Source: CAVSVP01 sp963731125
GTDB taxonomy: Bacteria; Pseudomonadota; Gammaproteobacteria; Competibacterales; Competibacteraceae
Direction of reading: 5' to 3'
Assembly (NCBI GenBank): GCA_963731125.1
Contig: CAVSVP010000007.1
Span: 124,001 to 188,000 of the forward strand
Length of the DNA stretch: 64,000 bases
Shown: one piece after another, positions 42,865 to 51,740 of the stretch
Layout: the number at the start of each line of letters is the position of its first letter
How positions within the stretch are numbered: position 1 is the stretch's first letter
The notes under the pieces: generated by a model
The model's database searches: none
Told to the model about the DNA's origin: nothing
Seen by the model: the letters and a program-made list of their open reading frames with translations, nothing else
Program-made: the position numbers and the translations under genes

Positions 42865-43542
42865 ATGATCAAGATCGCCAGCTATACCGCGCCGGGCGAA
42901 GGCGCCGAAAACGAAGACGCTTATGAGATTCGGCCCCATCCCAGTAACGCTGAGCACTACCTTTGCGCTGTGGCGGACGGCCAGGGCGGGCGTGAAGGGG
43001 CCGCAACGGCTGCTCGCACGGCCTGCCGTAGCTTGATCCGAACGGCGGCGGATTGCGCGCCCGTTGCTCTGACGTGCGCCCAGCGCTGGGAATCGATGAT
43101 GCGTCGGGCAGATCAAGCGGTGCTTAACGATCCCGATGCAGGCTTTACCACCCTGGTTGCCTTCTACCTTACGCCTTCCTGTATCTATGGGGCCTCCAAT
43201 GGCGACAGCGCTGCATTGCTGGTCAACGGCAAGCAGGCAGCCGAGGTGCTAACCGCTGAGCAGGCCAAAAACCCACCCGTGGGTTCAGGTAGTGCTTGTT
43301 TCGCCGGTTTTCACGCCGAGCTGAGCAGTCCTTGGACCTTGATCGCGATGAGCGATGGGGTCTGGAAATACACCGGCTGGGATCCCATCTGCAGGATCGC
43401 TGCGGGCCACGAAAATAGCCAAAACATTATCGAGTTTCTGCGTAACTACGCCGCATCACCGGTCAGCGGCCGGCTTCAGGACGACTTCACGCTCGTCGTT
43501 TTTCAGAATGCTACTACGGATGCCAGCCATGCCAAGGGATGA
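42865..43542 (+). CDS. PP2C-family protein phosphatase
   Basis: The 225-residue protein is a compact PP2C-type (PPM) Ser/Thr phosphatase. The metal-binding motifs are in order: AENEDAYEI, VADGQGGREGA (Asp-Gly), ASNGDSAALLV, AMSDGVWKYTG and RLQDDFTLVVF. No kinase gene is next to it, but the following gene overlaps its 3' end by 14 bases and encodes a ParB-like/UspA protein, so the two are likely co-expressed. A signalling or stress role is inference. Confidence 0.9.
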   Translation: MIKIASYTAPGEGAENEDAYEIRPHPSNAEHYLCAVADGQGGREGAATAARTACRSLIRTAADCAPVALTCAQRWESMMRRADQAVLNDPDAGFTTLVAFYLTPSCIYGASNGDSAALLVNGKQAAEVLTAEQAKNPPVGSGSACFAGFHAELSSPWTLIAMSDGVWKYTGWDPICRIAAGHENSQNIIEFLRNYAASPVSGRLQDDFTLVVFQNATTDASHAKG

Positions 43543-45271
43543 TCTGCTCCAGAACCGAGCCTTAGCGGTAGCGGATTTCAACCGTGCCCGCTGGCGAGCC
43601 GGGCTATGGGATATCATCGCTCGGCTGACCGGCAACGCTAACGAGCTGCTTTCCTACGAGGACGTGTTGCAGCAGCTCGAGGGCCGGCAAATGTCCGGGC
43701 GGAAGCTGGAAGATATCCCCTTGGATGCCATCGTCGGCAGCGCCGGGCGCTATCAGGAGTTTACGCGGGGTTTTCTGCCCCGCAAATATATCAGTCCAAA
43801 CCGCTGGGTTGGCGTTAAGATGGCAATGACCGGTCTGACCGGCGTACCTCCCATCGAGGTGTACCGGATTGGCGAGGTTTATTTTGTGCAGGATGGCAAC
43901 CACCGGGTCTCGGTAGCCCGGCAGATGGGTATGACCACGATCCAGGCCTATGTCACCGAGGTCAAAACCAACGTCCCGCTATCACGGCATGTCCGGCCGG
44001 AGGATATTGTTCTGGCGGCTGAACAAACCGCGTTTCTGGAACGCACCCAGCAAAGGACGCTGCGCCCTGAGGCCGACCTTCGGGTGACTGCTCCTTGCCA
44101 ATATCCGGTCCTGCTTGAGCACATCGACGTGCACCGCTACTTTATGGGTTTGGAACAGCAGAGGGAAATTCCCTACCAGGAAGCATTCACCCATTGGTAT
44201 GACACGGTTTATCTGCCGCTGGCGCTGAGGATTCGAGAACGGGGTCTGCTTAAAGATTTCCCGGGCCGTACCGAGACCGATCTTTATCTGTGGCTTTGTC
44301 GCCATCGCGTTGATCTGGAAAAGACACTAGGGTGGGAAATCAGCACTGATGCCGCGGCTAGCGATCTGAGCCACCGCTTTGGAAACGGGCATCCGGCTCC
44401 CAATATTGCCCTCCATCGGTTGCAAAAAGTACTTATCTGCGGCGAAACCGAGCTTGCTCAGCAGCAAGCTCTGGAAAAGCAGAAAAAACCTGCTGGCCGG
44501 GAAGACCATGTGGTCGATGACGTGCTGGTGGCACTAAACGGCGAACCGTCCGGCTGGCATGCCCTGGATACGGGGCTGCGCATTGCCGAACGGGAGAGAG
44601 CCCGATTGCATGCTCTGCACGTGGTGGCTTCGGAAGCTGAACGCAATGATGCTCGTATGAAGACGCTGCAGGCCGAGTTTGCCCACCGATGCGCGGCAGC
44701 AGGCATAAGCAACGGCAAGCTGGCCGTCGCCGTCGGAGCAGTGGCAGACAGCGTCTGCGCGCGCGCGCGCTGGGCTGATCTCGTCGTGACTAGCTTGACT
44801 CAACCGCCGCCCCAAGCGGCACCTACCAGGCTAAGCGCCGGCTGTCGCACCTTGCTGCGGCGCTGCCCTAGACCGGTCATGGCGGTCCCTGGTCCTTTCG
44901 AGCATCTGGAACGGGCGTTGCTGGCCTACGACAGCAGCCCCAAGGCTGAGGAAGCATTATATGTAGCCGCTTATCTGGCTGGTTGGTGGGATGTTTCTCT
45001 GTGCATACTGACCGTGAGCGAGCACCGCCAAGAGGCCGAGGAGGTTCAGGCTTTTGCCCGGAATTATCTTGCTCGGCGGCAGGTGAAGGCGGAATTTATC
45101 CATGCCAGAGGAGACATCATTAGCGCCATTCTACGCGCGGCTGAAACCCGGAAAAGCGATCTCATCATGATGGGTGGTCATAGCTTAAATCCAGCTTTCA
45201 ATCTGATGCTTGGCAGCGTAGTCGAAGGTGTGTTGCGTGCGGCCCGGCAACCCGTGTTGATTTGTCAATAA
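43529..45271 (+). CDS. ParB-like domain fused to universal stress domains
   Basis: The 580-residue protein starts (ATG 43529, MPRDDLLQNRALAV) inside the 3' end of the phosphatase gene. Residues 20-130 contain a ParB/Srx-like fold: MAMTGLTGVPPIEVYRIGEV followed by YFVQDGNHRVSVARQMGM, the GNHR motif being the ParB box equivalent. A helical middle part (residues 170-320, YDTVYLPLALRIRERGLLKD) follows. The last 250 residues hold two UspA-type domains (VLVALNGEPSGWHALDTGLR, then ALLAYDSSPKAEEALYVAAY and DLIMMGGHSLNPAFN, an ATP-binding GG-9-GS-like pattern). Such a combination is known but rare; its role is not established. Confidence 0.85.
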   Translation: MPRDDLLQNRALAVADFNRARWRAGLWDIIARLTGNANELLSYEDVLQQLEGRQMSGRKLEDIPLDAIVGSAGRYQEFTRGFLPRKYISPNRWVGVKMAMTGLTGVPPIEVYRIGEVYFVQDGNHRVSVARQMGMTTIQAYVTEVKTNVPLSRHVRPEDIVLAAEQTAFLERTQQRTLRPEADLRVTAPCQYPVLLEHIDVHRYFMGLEQQREIPYQEAFTHWYDTVYLPLALRIRERGLLKDFPGRTETDLYLWLCRHRVDLEKTLGWEISTDAAASDLSHRFGNGHPAPNIALHRLQKVLICGETELAQQQALEKQKKPAGREDHVVDDVLVALNGEPSGWHALDTGLRIAERERARLHALHVVASEAERNDARMKTLQAEFAHRCAAAGISNGKLAVAVGAVADSVCARARWADLVVTSLTQPPPQAAPTRLSAGCRTLLRRCPRPVMAVPGPFEHLERALLAYDSSPKAEEALYVAAYLAGWWDVSLCILTVSEHRQEAEEVQAFARNYLARRQVKAEFIHARGDIISAILRAAETRKSDLIMMGGHSLNPAFNLMLGSVVEGVLRAARQPVLICQ

Positions 45272-45314
45272 AAAGCAAGAACAAAAAATATACGGGGGTT
45301 ACGAGAAAAAAGAG

Positions 45315-45932
45315 ATGAATCCCAAAATGCATTGGGAACAGGTTTATGCGACGAAAAAACCAGAACAGAAGGGCTGGTATGAACCCCACTTGACCTCTTC
45401 ATTGGCGTTGATCACCCAAACCGGATTGAGCAAGGCAGCAAGGATTATAGACGTTGGTGGAGGCGCCTCAACATTGGCAGACGACCTTCTCCATGAGGGT
45501 TTCACGCATATCACCGTGGTTGATTTGTCAGCGGCGGCGCTGGCCTTGGCTAAATCGAGGCTCAAGGAACGAGCCAAGCAGGTAGAATGGCTAGCAAGTG
45601 ACATTACGCAACTTTCGCTTCCAGAAAGCTATTATGATGTTTGGCATGACCGTGCTGTGTTTCATTTTCTCACTACCCGGGAGAAAAGGAGAAAATACAT
45701 CGATGCCATGCAGCGTGCCCTCAAGCCCGGTGCTTATCTAGTCATGGCCACTTTTTCGCCGGAAGCGCCGCCAACGTGCAGCGGCTTACCTGTGGTCAGT
45801 TATAGTCCAGCACAATTGCATGAGGAACTGGGGAAAGAGTTGATCCTGGAAGCACACGAACGGGAACTGCATATGACGCCTAGCGGCATTGCACAGCAGT
45901 ACATTTATTGCCGTTTTCGACGGCCAGCCTAA
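45315..45932 (+). CDS. Class I SAM-dependent methyltransferase
   Basis: The 205-residue protein has the Rossmann methyltransferase motif I IIDVGGGASTLADDLL (residues 40-55), the acidic loop VVDLSAAALALAKSRL and a motif IV-like WHDRAVFHFLTTREKR. This matches small UbiE/methyltransferase type 11-12 proteins that act on small molecules; HWEQVYATKKPEQKGWYEP at the N-terminus resembles the thiopurine/tellurite group. The substrate is unknown. It lies 43 bases downstream of the UspA gene on the same strand. Confidence 0.88.
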   Translation: MNPKMHWEQVYATKKPEQKGWYEPHLTSSLALITQTGLSKAARIIDVGGGASTLADDLLHEGFTHITVVDLSAAALALAKSRLKERAKQVEWLASDITQLSLPESYYDVWHDRAVFHFLTTREKRRKYIDAMQRALKPGAYLVMATFSPEAPPTCSGLPVVSYSPAQLHEELGKELILEAHERELHMTPSGIAQQYIYCRFRRPA

Positions 45933-46143
45933 CCACCCCATCCCTTAATCCGGTTCTCTGCCAGTACGATTTCCCTGCAATGGGCGAACGGAGTAAAAAA
46001 CCCTCCTTCACAACTTGATAACCCACCTGCGTGGGAACTATAAATTATTTGATGGAGCCCTAATTATCATGCTGGGTTTGCTTATCCAAGGCTCATAATC
46101 AGCATGCGAAACGATAACAGCCATCAACCAAACGAGGTATCAG

Positions 46144-46515
46144 ATGAATCGGTACGCTTTACCCTTGTCCGCGCTTTTCTCCGCGGCGATATTATGCACC
46201 AGCGTTGGGTTTGCGCAAACCAGCAGTTCCACATCCTCTGACCAACCGCAGGCGCAAACGGAACCCACGGAACCTTCCCAAGGCCACGACATGGGCCAAG
46301 TCGAGGGTCATATGGCACCGAAGATGGGAGCACATGAGATGGAAGAATCCTCAGAAGGCCATGACATGGACCAAGTCGAGGGTCATATGGCACCGAAGAT
46401 GGGAGCACATGAGATGGAAGAATCCTCAGAAGGCCACGACATGGGCCAAGTGGAAGGGCACTTGCCGCCTAAAGGGCAAATGCCTGAGACGGAGGAATCA
46501 TCCGAAGGCCAATGA
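46144..46515 (+). CDS. Secreted Met/His/Glu repeat protein
   Basis: The 123-residue protein has a signal peptide (LPLSALFSAAILCTSVGFAQ) and then three copies of a 25-residue unit EGHDMGQVEGHMAPKMGAHE plus MEESS, rich in Met, His and Glu. A fourth copy begins after 46503 but an inserted base (CCAATGAC instead of CCACGAC) brings a stop, so the protein ends EGQ. Without the insertion it would end EGHDMGQVEGHQE at 46546. The composition suggests binding of soft metals (Cu, Ag) in the periplasm, in line with the oxidase and TolC genes nearby. Not a known named family. Confidence 0.75.
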   Translation: MNRYALPLSALFSAAILCTSVGFAQTSSSTSSDQPQAQTEPTEPSQGHDMGQVEGHMAPKMGAHEMEESSEGHDMDQVEGHMAPKMGAHEMEESSEGHDMGQVEGHLPPKGQMPETEESSEGQ

Positions 46516-46546
46516 CATGGGCCAAGTCGAGGGTCATCAGGAATGA
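46279..46546 (+). repeat. Tandem 75-bp repeats inside the Met/His gene
   Basis: Units start at 46279, 46354, 46429 and 46504. Units 1 and 2 are nearly identical; unit 3 diverges in its second half and unit 4 is a partial copy (about 43 bases) that is out of frame. The near identity of units 1 and 2 points to recent duplication or gene conversion, and repeat number could vary between strains. Confidence 0.88.
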
Positions 46547-46607
46547 CAATTCCGATGATGGCGGATGAAAATTAAATCAGGATGTGCTAGTGAAAGGTGA
46601 TTTTGGA

Positions 46608-46756
46608 GAGGGTATCCACTTTAGCCAGGATATTTTGCAGGCTACTTGGTAGGAGCGAGCTTGCTCGCGAACTCACCCTGATGCCCATCTCAATCGCGAA
46701 CAAGCTCGCTCCTACAGGTGGATGTGGCGTCTCTGGCATATCCTGCATTAAGTTAG
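46608..46756 (+). repeat. Long REP/MITE-like repeat, copy B
   Basis: Matches copy A (13092-13245) in opposite orientation. It starts with GGTATCCACTTTAGCC, has the palindromic TAGGAGCGAGCTTGCTCGCG arms around 46650-46716, and ends near GTTAGTAGTC. It lies between the Met/His repeat gene and the multicopper oxidase operon terminator and carries no gene. Confidence 0.82.
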
Positions 46757-46798
46757 TAGTCCTTAAAGACAGGACAAACGACTGGTATAGCTAAAACA

Positions 46799-46817
46799 GG
46801 CGCTCCCAGGGAGCGCC
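46799..46817 (-). terminator. Terminator of the multicopper oxidase operon
   Basis: GGCGCTC-CCAGG-GAGCGCC is a perfect inverted repeat. On the minus strand it is followed by TGTTTTAGC, a short T-run, and it lies 20 bases after the oxidase stop codon, as expected for an intrinsic terminator of the leftward operon. Confidence 0.8.
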
Positions 46818-46836
46818 CGGATACCCCAACACTGCT

Positions 46837-48231
46837 TTAGCCAATGGCCCGCTGCGGTAACTGAATACCGTCGCGCTGAAGTTCTGCAGCGCTGGCCAAG
46901 TCAGCCACCGAGCCCGCTGGATGCTGATACCAGCCTGGATCGGCGTAGCGGGTCAAATGTTCTCGTATCTTCACGATGCTAAACATACCTCCCATGGTGA
47001 TATAGTCGAACGGTCCATGGGCTCCTACCATGGGAATACTGTTTCCCGGAACGGCCATCTCCATCATCCCCATCTCACCCATGCCATCCTGTCCCATGGT
47101 CATATAGCCAGGTAGCAGGGAGCGCACCTTTTGGTCCAGATCACCGGGACGCATACCAATCATATTCGGAATATCGTGTCCCATTTGGTTCATTAGATGG
47201 TGGGTCATATGACAGTGCATGGCCCAGTCGCCGGGATTATCGGCGATAAATTCCACATCTCGGGTACTGCCCACCGGCACCAGGACGGTCGTTTCCGGCC
47301 ATTGGGCAGACGCCGGGATGTGGCCGCCGTCGGTGGCGACGATCTTAAAGGCATGGCCATGTAGATGAATCGGATGGTGATCCATGGCGCTTAGATTACC
47401 AAAACGGATACGCACCCGCTCGCCCTGCTTGGCGACCAGCGCTTCGGTTCCCGGATAGCAGCGCCCGTTCATCGTCAGGATATTAAAATCCGTCATTTCA
47501 TTGGGATTGGGGCGTGCGGTGCCCGGCACCACCTTCCATTCGCTCAGCATAATGGCAAAATCGCGATCCGGTCTTGACCCGCTGGGGCGGCGCGGATGCA
47601 CCACGATCATCCCCATTAAGCCCATGCCCATCTGGGTCATTTCGTCATGGTGGGAGTGGTACATAAAAGTCCCGTGCTGTCGAAAGGTCCATTCGTATTT
47701 AAACGTTTCTCCCTGATGGATGGCGCGTTGGTTTAAGCCGCCGACCCCGTCCATGCCATTGGGCAGGATGATCCCATGCCAGTGCACGGTCGTGGGCGCC
47801 GACAGACGGTTCGTCACATAGACACGAACGCGATCCCCCTCGACGGCTTCCATGGTGGGGCCGTGAACCCGTCCGTTATAGCCCCAGCATTCGGCGACGA
47901 GATGGCTGGCAAACGCATGGCGAACGGGTTCAGCAATCAGATGATAGACCTTAACACCGTCAACCACTTTCCACGGCAACGAGGCGCCGCTTGGGGTTAT
48001 GACCGGCGTATAGTCCCGTCCGGGTTCGCCCGGTGGGAAGGCGTCCGGCTCGCGGGGGCTGTGGTCGACGGATGGCGGTGACTTTGCCTCAGTCCCCTGG
48101 GCTGAAGGCATCGTCTCGGTATGCTGATGGAGGTGATCTGTGGCCGCCGGCGCCGCCGTGGTCCGGGAAAGCAACAGCGAGCCGCCCGCTAAGGTGGCGC
48201 CGGTCTGCAAAAAATGTCGTCGGCTAATCAT
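46837..48231 (-). CDS. Tat-exported multicopper oxidase
   Basis: The 464-residue protein starts with a Tat signal (SRRHFLQTGATLAGGSLLLS). The four copper-binding motifs are present in order: VHWHGIILPNG, YHSHHDEM, HPIHLHGHAF and MHCHMTHHLMNQMGH, which together hold the type 1 and trinuclear sites. Met/Gly-rich loops (GMGEMGMMEMAVP) are as in copper-tolerance oxidases of the CopA/CueO type, which oxidise Cu(I) in the periplasm. It is the last gene of a leftward operon headed by the genes up to about 49978 and starts 3 bases after the TolC stop. Confidence 0.93.
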   Translation of the reverse strand: MISRRHFLQTGATLAGGSLLLSRTTAAPAATDHLHQHTETMPSAQGTEAKSPPSVDHSPREPDAFPPGEPGRDYTPVITPSGASLPWKVVDGVKVYHLIAEPVRHAFASHLVAECWGYNGRVHGPTMEAVEGDRVRVYVTNRLSAPTTVHWHGIILPNGMDGVGGLNQRAIHQGETFKYEWTFRQHGTFMYHSHHDEMTQMGMGLMGMIVVHPRRPSGSRPDRDFAIMLSEWKVVPGTARPNPNEMTDFNILTMNGRCYPGTEALVAKQGERVRIRFGNLSAMDHHPIHLHGHAFKIVATDGGHIPASAQWPETTVLVPVGSTRDVEFIADNPGDWAMHCHMTHHLMNQMGHDIPNMIGMRPGDLDQKVRSLLPGYMTMGQDGMGEMGMMEMAVPGNSIPMVGAHGPFDYITMGGMFSIVKIREHLTRYADPGWYQHPAGSVADLASAAELQRDGIQLPQRAIG

Positions 48232-48234
48232 GGG

Positions 48235-49695
48235 TCAATGGTCTCCTCGGTTTATGGCATCGCCTGCGGCTGTGGTGCGGCCTGCTGAGACGGCATCGCC
48301 CAGCGCCGCCTGCGGTAAGCGGCCATTCAGAATCTGCTCAAGTTGCGTGCGCGCTAGCCAGTAGTCGCGCAGGGCGTTGATATATTGCCGTGCGGCCTGG
48401 ATTTGCCGTTGCTGGGCATTTAATAGCTGGAAGATGCCGACTTGCATGGCATTGTATTGCAGCTGGGTTTCGTTCACGACGCGGTTGCTCAGTGGCAACA
48501 TCATCCCTTGGATAAATAAGGCGCGCTGGCGGGCGAGCAACAAGCGTTGGCGTGCCAGGCGGGCGGCGGCGCGGATTTCCGTCGCCAGCGCTCCATAGTC
48601 TTCCCAAGCGCGGCGTAGCTCCGCTTGCGCGCTGGCAATACGGGCTTGGCCTTGATCAAAGAGCGGAATGGGAAACTCGAGGCGCGGACCGACAAACCAA
48701 TCCGCTTCCTCATTGCGCTCTCCGAGCGCACCGACTTCCAAATCCGAGAGCAACGCGGTGGCATTCGTGAATCCCAAGCGCCGGGCCGTGTTCTCAAGCT
48801 GGCGCCGGGTGATTGCCAGTTCCAGACTCCGGGCAATCGCCTGTTTCTCTACGGTGTTGACCGCTAGCGCCTGCTCAGGAAGCGGCGATAGCCGACGACG
48901 GATGTGCCATTGGGTATCCGGCCCCCATAACCCCAGCCATACGTTAAGCTGCTCCCGGTCCGCCAACAGCGCCGCTTCGGCTTCGGCCAACTCCAGCTTG
49001 GCCATGCTGTAAAACACCTGCTCGTTAGACAGCTCCAGATCGGTAATATTGCCCGCCTCATGGAGGCGTTGGGCGGCTTCATAGGCCGCTGCGGTGGCGG
49101 TGACGACTTGCTGTAGCAGCTCCAACTGCTGTTCATCGGCCTGTACCCGATAAAACACGGCTTGCACCGCGGCCGCTAGATCGATAACGGCTCCAGCCAC
49201 CCGCAGCTTGGCGGCTTCCAAGTCATTGGCCGCCATGGCCTGGCGCAGCGGACGATATAGGAGGCTGAGAAAACTTTGGGTAATGCCTAGGTCAAACTCG
49301 GTTTTTCCGGCATCTGCCGGAAACAGCACCGCCGCGTCAAACACCGGGTTACGCAGCAGGCCTGCCTGGACTAGCGCTGCCTGGGCAATGCCCAGTTCTT
49401 CATAAGTCGCCTGCAACCGCCGATTGTTCAAAAGCGCAATCTGCACCGCCTCATTCACGCCGAGCTCCTGGGACAGCAGCTCATCCACGGCTGCTTCCAC
49501 TGCCTGATCCTCCGGCTTGCCCTGGCGCCAATATACCCGTTTGCCGGTCCGTTCCGTGACCACCGCCTGCACGTCGGTAAAACCCGTCTCTTCGGGAACG
49601 CTGGCACAGCCTGTCATCAATACGACGAGACCAACGCCGATACATACCCGCCGGGGATAATCCGTGATGCCGGGAACGTTAATATTAAGACTCAT
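48235..49695 (-). CDS. TolC-type outer-membrane factor lipoprotein
   Basis: The 486-residue protein has a lipoprotein signal (VGLVVLMTGCASV) and two long helical repeats typical of the TolC/OEP family (QIALLNNRRLQATYEELGIA and AIARSLELAITRRQLENTAR; LRNPVFDAAVLFP and VGPRLEFPIPLFDQ as barrel parts). It would form the exit channel of a heavy-metal RND or similar pump, but no RND pump or membrane fusion gene is present in the window. It is 3 bases upstream of the oxidase gene, so the two are probably co-translated. Confidence 0.92.
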   Translation of the reverse strand: MSLNINVPGITDYPRRVCIGVGLVVLMTGCASVPEETGFTDVQAVVTERTGKRVYWRQGKPEDQAVEAAVDELLSQELGVNEAVQIALLNNRRLQATYEELGIAQAALVQAGLLRNPVFDAAVLFPADAGKTEFDLGITQSFLSLLYRPLRQAMAANDLEAAKLRVAGAVIDLAAAVQAVFYRVQADEQQLELLQQVVTATAAAYEAAQRLHEAGNITDLELSNEQVFYSMAKLELAEAEAALLADREQLNVWLGLWGPDTQWHIRRRLSPLPEQALAVNTVEKQAIARSLELAITRRQLENTARRLGFTNATALLSDLEVGALGERNEEADWFVGPRLEFPIPLFDQGQARIASAQAELRRAWEDYGALATEIRAAARLARQRLLLARQRALFIQGMMLPLSNRVVNETQLQYNAMQVGIFQLLNAQQRQIQAARQYINALRDYWLARTQLEQILNGRLPQAALGDAVSAGRTTAAGDAINRGDH

Positions 49696-49735
49696 AGTGC
49701 GTTTGCCCCCTATTCAGTATTAACAAAGTACTCTT

Positions 49736-49978
49736 TCAGTGATGGTGATGGGGCATGTCCGGCGCCGGTCCACCCCCTTGAGAGGCAGCCGGAGCGTCAG
49801 CCGGACGGCTGGGAGGCAGGGCGGTTACCTCCAGAGTGGTGGACGGTGGAGGCAGGGGCGCTGTGACGGCTTCCGGATGCGCAGGATGATCCAAACCAGG
49901 AGGCGGCAGATTGGGATCCAGCGCACATCCCGTTAGCAAAATCAGTCCGGTTATTAGGAATAAGGGGGTGGTTCTCAT
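49736..49978 (-). CDS. Small proline-rich lipoprotein with His tail
   Basis: The 80-residue protein has a clear lipobox (LILLTGCALDPN) and then a Pro/Ala-rich unstructured chain (PPPGLDHPAHPEAVTAPLPP) that ends in PDMPHHHH. The terminal Met-Pro-His4 suggests metal binding. It lies 40 bases upstream of the TolC gene on the same strand in the copper operon. No family was recognised. Confidence 0.75.
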   Translation of the reverse strand: MRTTPLFLITGLILLTGCALDPNLPPPGLDHPAHPEAVTAPLPPPSTTLEVTALPPSRPADAPAASQGGGPAPDMPHHHH

Positions 49979-50033
49979 TTTGTTTTTATCTCCCGATAGG
50001 TCAAATGAAGTTCATCTCGGCTAGGCCGGCTGG

Positions 50034-50570
50034 TCAGCGGGATTCATTTTCATTGGCCCAGGCACGGTACTGCTGGTCGATGTCGTACCATGCCTGATAG
50101 ATATCGCCTGACCAGAGGGATTGGAGCCAGACGATAATGGCATCGATTTGGGCATCACTCAGTTGATTCTGGAAGGCCGGCATATTGCTTTTGCCGAGTG
50201 GTCCACCCTGCTTGATGATGTCTTGCAACTGCGCCCGGGGATGATGCCAGGCGTGCGCCGTGCCATTAAGCGGTGGCGGCGGGTACCGGCCGGTGCCATC
50301 GCGCTGACGCCAGTCTGGCGTTCCTACTGCTTGTTGGCCGTGGCAGGTTACGCAGTACTGCTCGTACAGCGCCTTACCCTGAGCCAGTCGCGTGGCATCG
50401 TGCAGGCGTTGTCCGGGAGGCTTTGGGACCGGCGGTTGCCCCACCGCTGCAGGCGGTGGTGCTCCACTATCGCAGGCAGCCGCCATGCCCACACCCAGGA
50501 CGCACAGCCGTAAATACCGATATCCGGCCGAGGCCGCTAACCGGCCTCGCGTTCTCAATCTCTGTTGCAT
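50034..50570 (-). CDS. Class I c-type cytochrome
   Basis: The 178-residue protein (from ATG 50570, MQQRLRTRG; an alternative start at 50639 adds 23 residues) has a hydrophobic N-terminal segment ending AAAC that may be a lipobox, and one haem site CVTCH in YEQYCVTCHGQQAVGTPDW. The axial Met is probably in GKSNMPAFQNQLSD. It is a small electron carrier for the periplasm. In the copper operon it may pass electrons for the oxidase or for another redox chain; this is inference. Confidence 0.9.
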   Translation of the reverse strand: MQQRLRTRGRLAASAGYRYLRLCVLGVGMAAACDSGAPPPAAVGQPPVPKPPGQRLHDATRLAQGKALYEQYCVTCHGQQAVGTPDWRQRDGTGRYPPPPLNGTAHAWHHPRAQLQDIIKQGGPLGKSNMPAFQNQLSDAQIDAIIVWLQSLWSGDIYQAWYDIDQQYRAWANENESR

Positions 50571-50643
50571 CGCAGGGACTCCGTCGAGTAACAACGGCGG
50601 GTGGCGGAACGTTGGCCGCCGTCCGCTATAGGGGGTCATCCAA

Positions 50644-51012
50644 TCAGTCGTTACGCGGAGAACGCGGCGGTTTTACGTCAAGGGGGGGATAGAAATCCTG
50701 GAATGCCATGGTGTCGGCTAAAAGGAAGGAGGTATGGAGGTTACGGCCCGTCATGACAGAGACGGGTAACACACTGCAACAGAGGCTGCAGCAAGAGAGA
50801 TCGCTAGCACAGGCGTGCCCGGGTTCCGGGGAGGGTGCCGCTACATTCGACGTGTCGGCACAATGTGCGCAGTCAACCGCTGTATGACATGGCGCAGAGT
50901 CGGCAGCCGCCTTGGCCAAAGGCCCTAAAAACGGCAAATGCAGCAGACTGACCACCAGTCCTAGGACAAGGAATGTGCGTATCCTGAGAGTGATGGCGTT
51001 AGTGGTTGCCAA
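50644..51012 (-). CDS. Cys-rich exported protein
   Basis: The 122-residue protein has an N-terminal membrane segment or signal (FLVLGLVVSLLHLPFLGPLA) and then many Cys and His: PCHTAVDCAHCAD and CASDLSCCSLCCSVLP. The spacing suggests a soft-metal binding site; it resembles DUF2946/CopL-like leader proteins of copper operons, but the match is weak. It is 5 bases upstream of the cytochrome frame and shares its strand. The start codon is not ATG (first usable codon at 51012). Confidence 0.65.
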   Translation of the reverse strand: MATTNAITLRIRTFLVLGLVVSLLHLPFLGPLAKAAADSAPCHTAVDCAHCADTSNVAAPSPEPGHACASDLSCCSLCCSVLPVSVMTGRNLHTSFLLADTMAFQDFYPPLDVKPPRSPRND

Positions 51013-51204
51013 GCGGTGGTTGCCAATCTTTTCGTTTCACGGCGCTGCCTTCAGCGATCGGCGCTAACCTTGTAAAGTGCTCACTGGCCGCGGTTTCCGA
51101 TTGCTTTACGAAGACGCAGTGCCGCGAGGGTATAGGGATACTGATAAGATAGCATCGTTTTAAACAAAATGCTGATTGAATCCCTTCTCTTTTCCTTCGT
51201 GACA

Positions 51205-51729
51205 TTAGTTGTGGTGATCATGATGGCCATGAGGCTCATGATGCCAGGCACCCGGTGGATCGTTGTCTTCAACCTGTACCAGTCCATCCAAGTGCTGGAT
51301 GTAATTCACCGTATCCCATATCTCGCGCTGACTCAGCGTTCCCGCCCAGCCCGGCATGGCACCACGGCCTTCTGCAATCTTCCAGGCCAGGTCGCCGGGC
51401 GGATGCAGCGTACCCATGACCTGCAAGTCAGCGGGTGGTGGTTTGAGGGAAGCCGCGAGCGGACCAGTACCCTGACCGGTTTTGCCGTGACAGGCGATAC
51501 AGTGTTGCGCAAATAGCGCTTTGCCTCGGGTCAGAGAAGCGGCATCGGCCGCCACCGGATTAGGTCTTGCAGCCGCCTCTTCCGGGGCATTCCAGGCATG
51601 GGGACCATGATGACCCATCATCATGCCTTGCTGGCCATGGTGATGTCCGTCCGTGTGCATACCGCCGGCCAGCCCGGCGGTGCATAACGTGGTCCCGAAA
51701 ATGAGTAAACCAATGCGTAGTCTATGCAT
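51205..51729 (-). CDS. Class I c-type cytochrome with His/Met-rich ends
   Basis: The 174-residue protein has a signal peptide (IGLLIFGTTLCTAGLAGG), a His/Met-rich segment (MHTDGHHHGQQGMMMGHHGP), one haem site CIACH in FAQHCIACHGKTGQGTG, a likely axial Met in RGAMPGWAG, and a His-rich tail (HHEPHGHHDHHN). The two His clusters suggest metal binding in addition to electron transfer. It lies 11 bases after the NqrM-like gene and belongs to the same leftward metal cluster. Confidence 0.92.
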   Translation of the reverse strand: MHRLRIGLLIFGTTLCTAGLAGGMHTDGHHHGQQGMMMGHHGPHAWNAPEEAAARPNPVAADAASLTRGKALFAQHCIACHGKTGQGTGPLAASLKPPPADLQVMGTLHPPGDLAWKIAEGRGAMPGWAGTLSQREIWDTVNYIQHLDGLVQVEDNDPPGAWHHEPHGHHDHHN

Positions 51730-51740
51730 TTCAGGTTTCG

